From the NCBI GenBank assembly GCA_937988705.1, contig CALKIA010000131.1, forward strand, positions 1 through 5,829: a stretch of 5,829 nt of DNA, written 5' to 3'. The position numbers were made by a program, and so were the translations under genes. This DNA comes from an uncultured Chloroflexota bacterium (GTDB taxonomy: Bacteria; Chloroflexota; Anaerolineae; Aggregatilineales; Phototrophicaceae). Below the pieces are notes generated by a model. That model worked only from the letters and a program-made list of their open reading frames with translations. It ran no database searches and was not told where the DNA came from. Positions 5,825 to 5,829 of the stretch are shown here, in pieces (position 1 is the first letter of the stretch; each line of letters begins with the position of its first letter).

Positions 5825-5829
5825 CTCCT
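5825..5829 (-). promoter_or_regulatory. Ribosome binding site of the E2 gene
   Basis: The minus strand reads AGGAG, five bases (TTTTC) before the ATG at 5819. It touches the window edge, so the full site, promoter and upstream neighbour cannot be seen. Confidence 0.75.

Overview
The window carries four genes, all on the minus strand, so transcription runs from high to low coordinates. In order they are: the E2 acyltransferase of a 2-oxo acid dehydrogenase complex (4362-5819), two paralogous secreted beta-propeller-like proteins of unknown function (2998-4275 and 1557-2825), and dihydrolipoamide dehydrogenase E3 (8-1411). Coding density is high. The only gaps are 86, 172 and 145 bases, and all hold recognisable expression signals. 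There are no RNA genes, no CRISPR array and no transposase. Base composition is moderately GC-rich by eye. The mix of E2/E3 genes with secreted WD40-like 'SPDG' proteins, intrinsic terminators and GC-rich palindromic repeats fits an environmental bacterium, possibly a Chloroflexota (Anaerolineae-like) genome. That placement is inference only.

E2 and E3 are two parts of one mitochondrial-type 2-oxo acid dehydrogenase machine. E2 carries the swinging lipoyl arm and the acyl-transfer active site, and its small peripheral-subunit-binding domain normally docks E1 and/or E3. E3 reoxidises the dihydrolipoyl group and makes NADH. No E1 gene is visible; it may lie upstream of E2, beyond position 5829. 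The substrate (pyruvate, 2-oxoglutarate or branched-chain oxo acids) cannot be fixed from this window.

The two propeller genes sit between E2 and E3 and are clearly a tandem duplication. Both have an N-terminal signal peptide, 'SPDG'-type propeller repeats, a shared central block (GVGCGGGSP...DWQYW) and two mature cysteines at matching positions. Signals around them suggest the E2-E3 locus is split into separate transcription units: a sigma70-like promoter candidate before the first propeller gene, an intrinsic terminator after each propeller gene, and a -10 element before lpdA.

The least expected sequence structure is inside the E2 gene. The low-complexity linker between the E3-binding and catalytic domains contains a near-perfect 24-base GC-rich palindrome and a perfect 20-base palindrome, 13 bases apart and both read through in frame. 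They look like dispersed palindromic repeat units that landed in a tolerant linker. The second notable feature is the composition of the propeller proteins: the mature upstream one has no lysine at all and the other only two, while both are rich in Asp/Glu.
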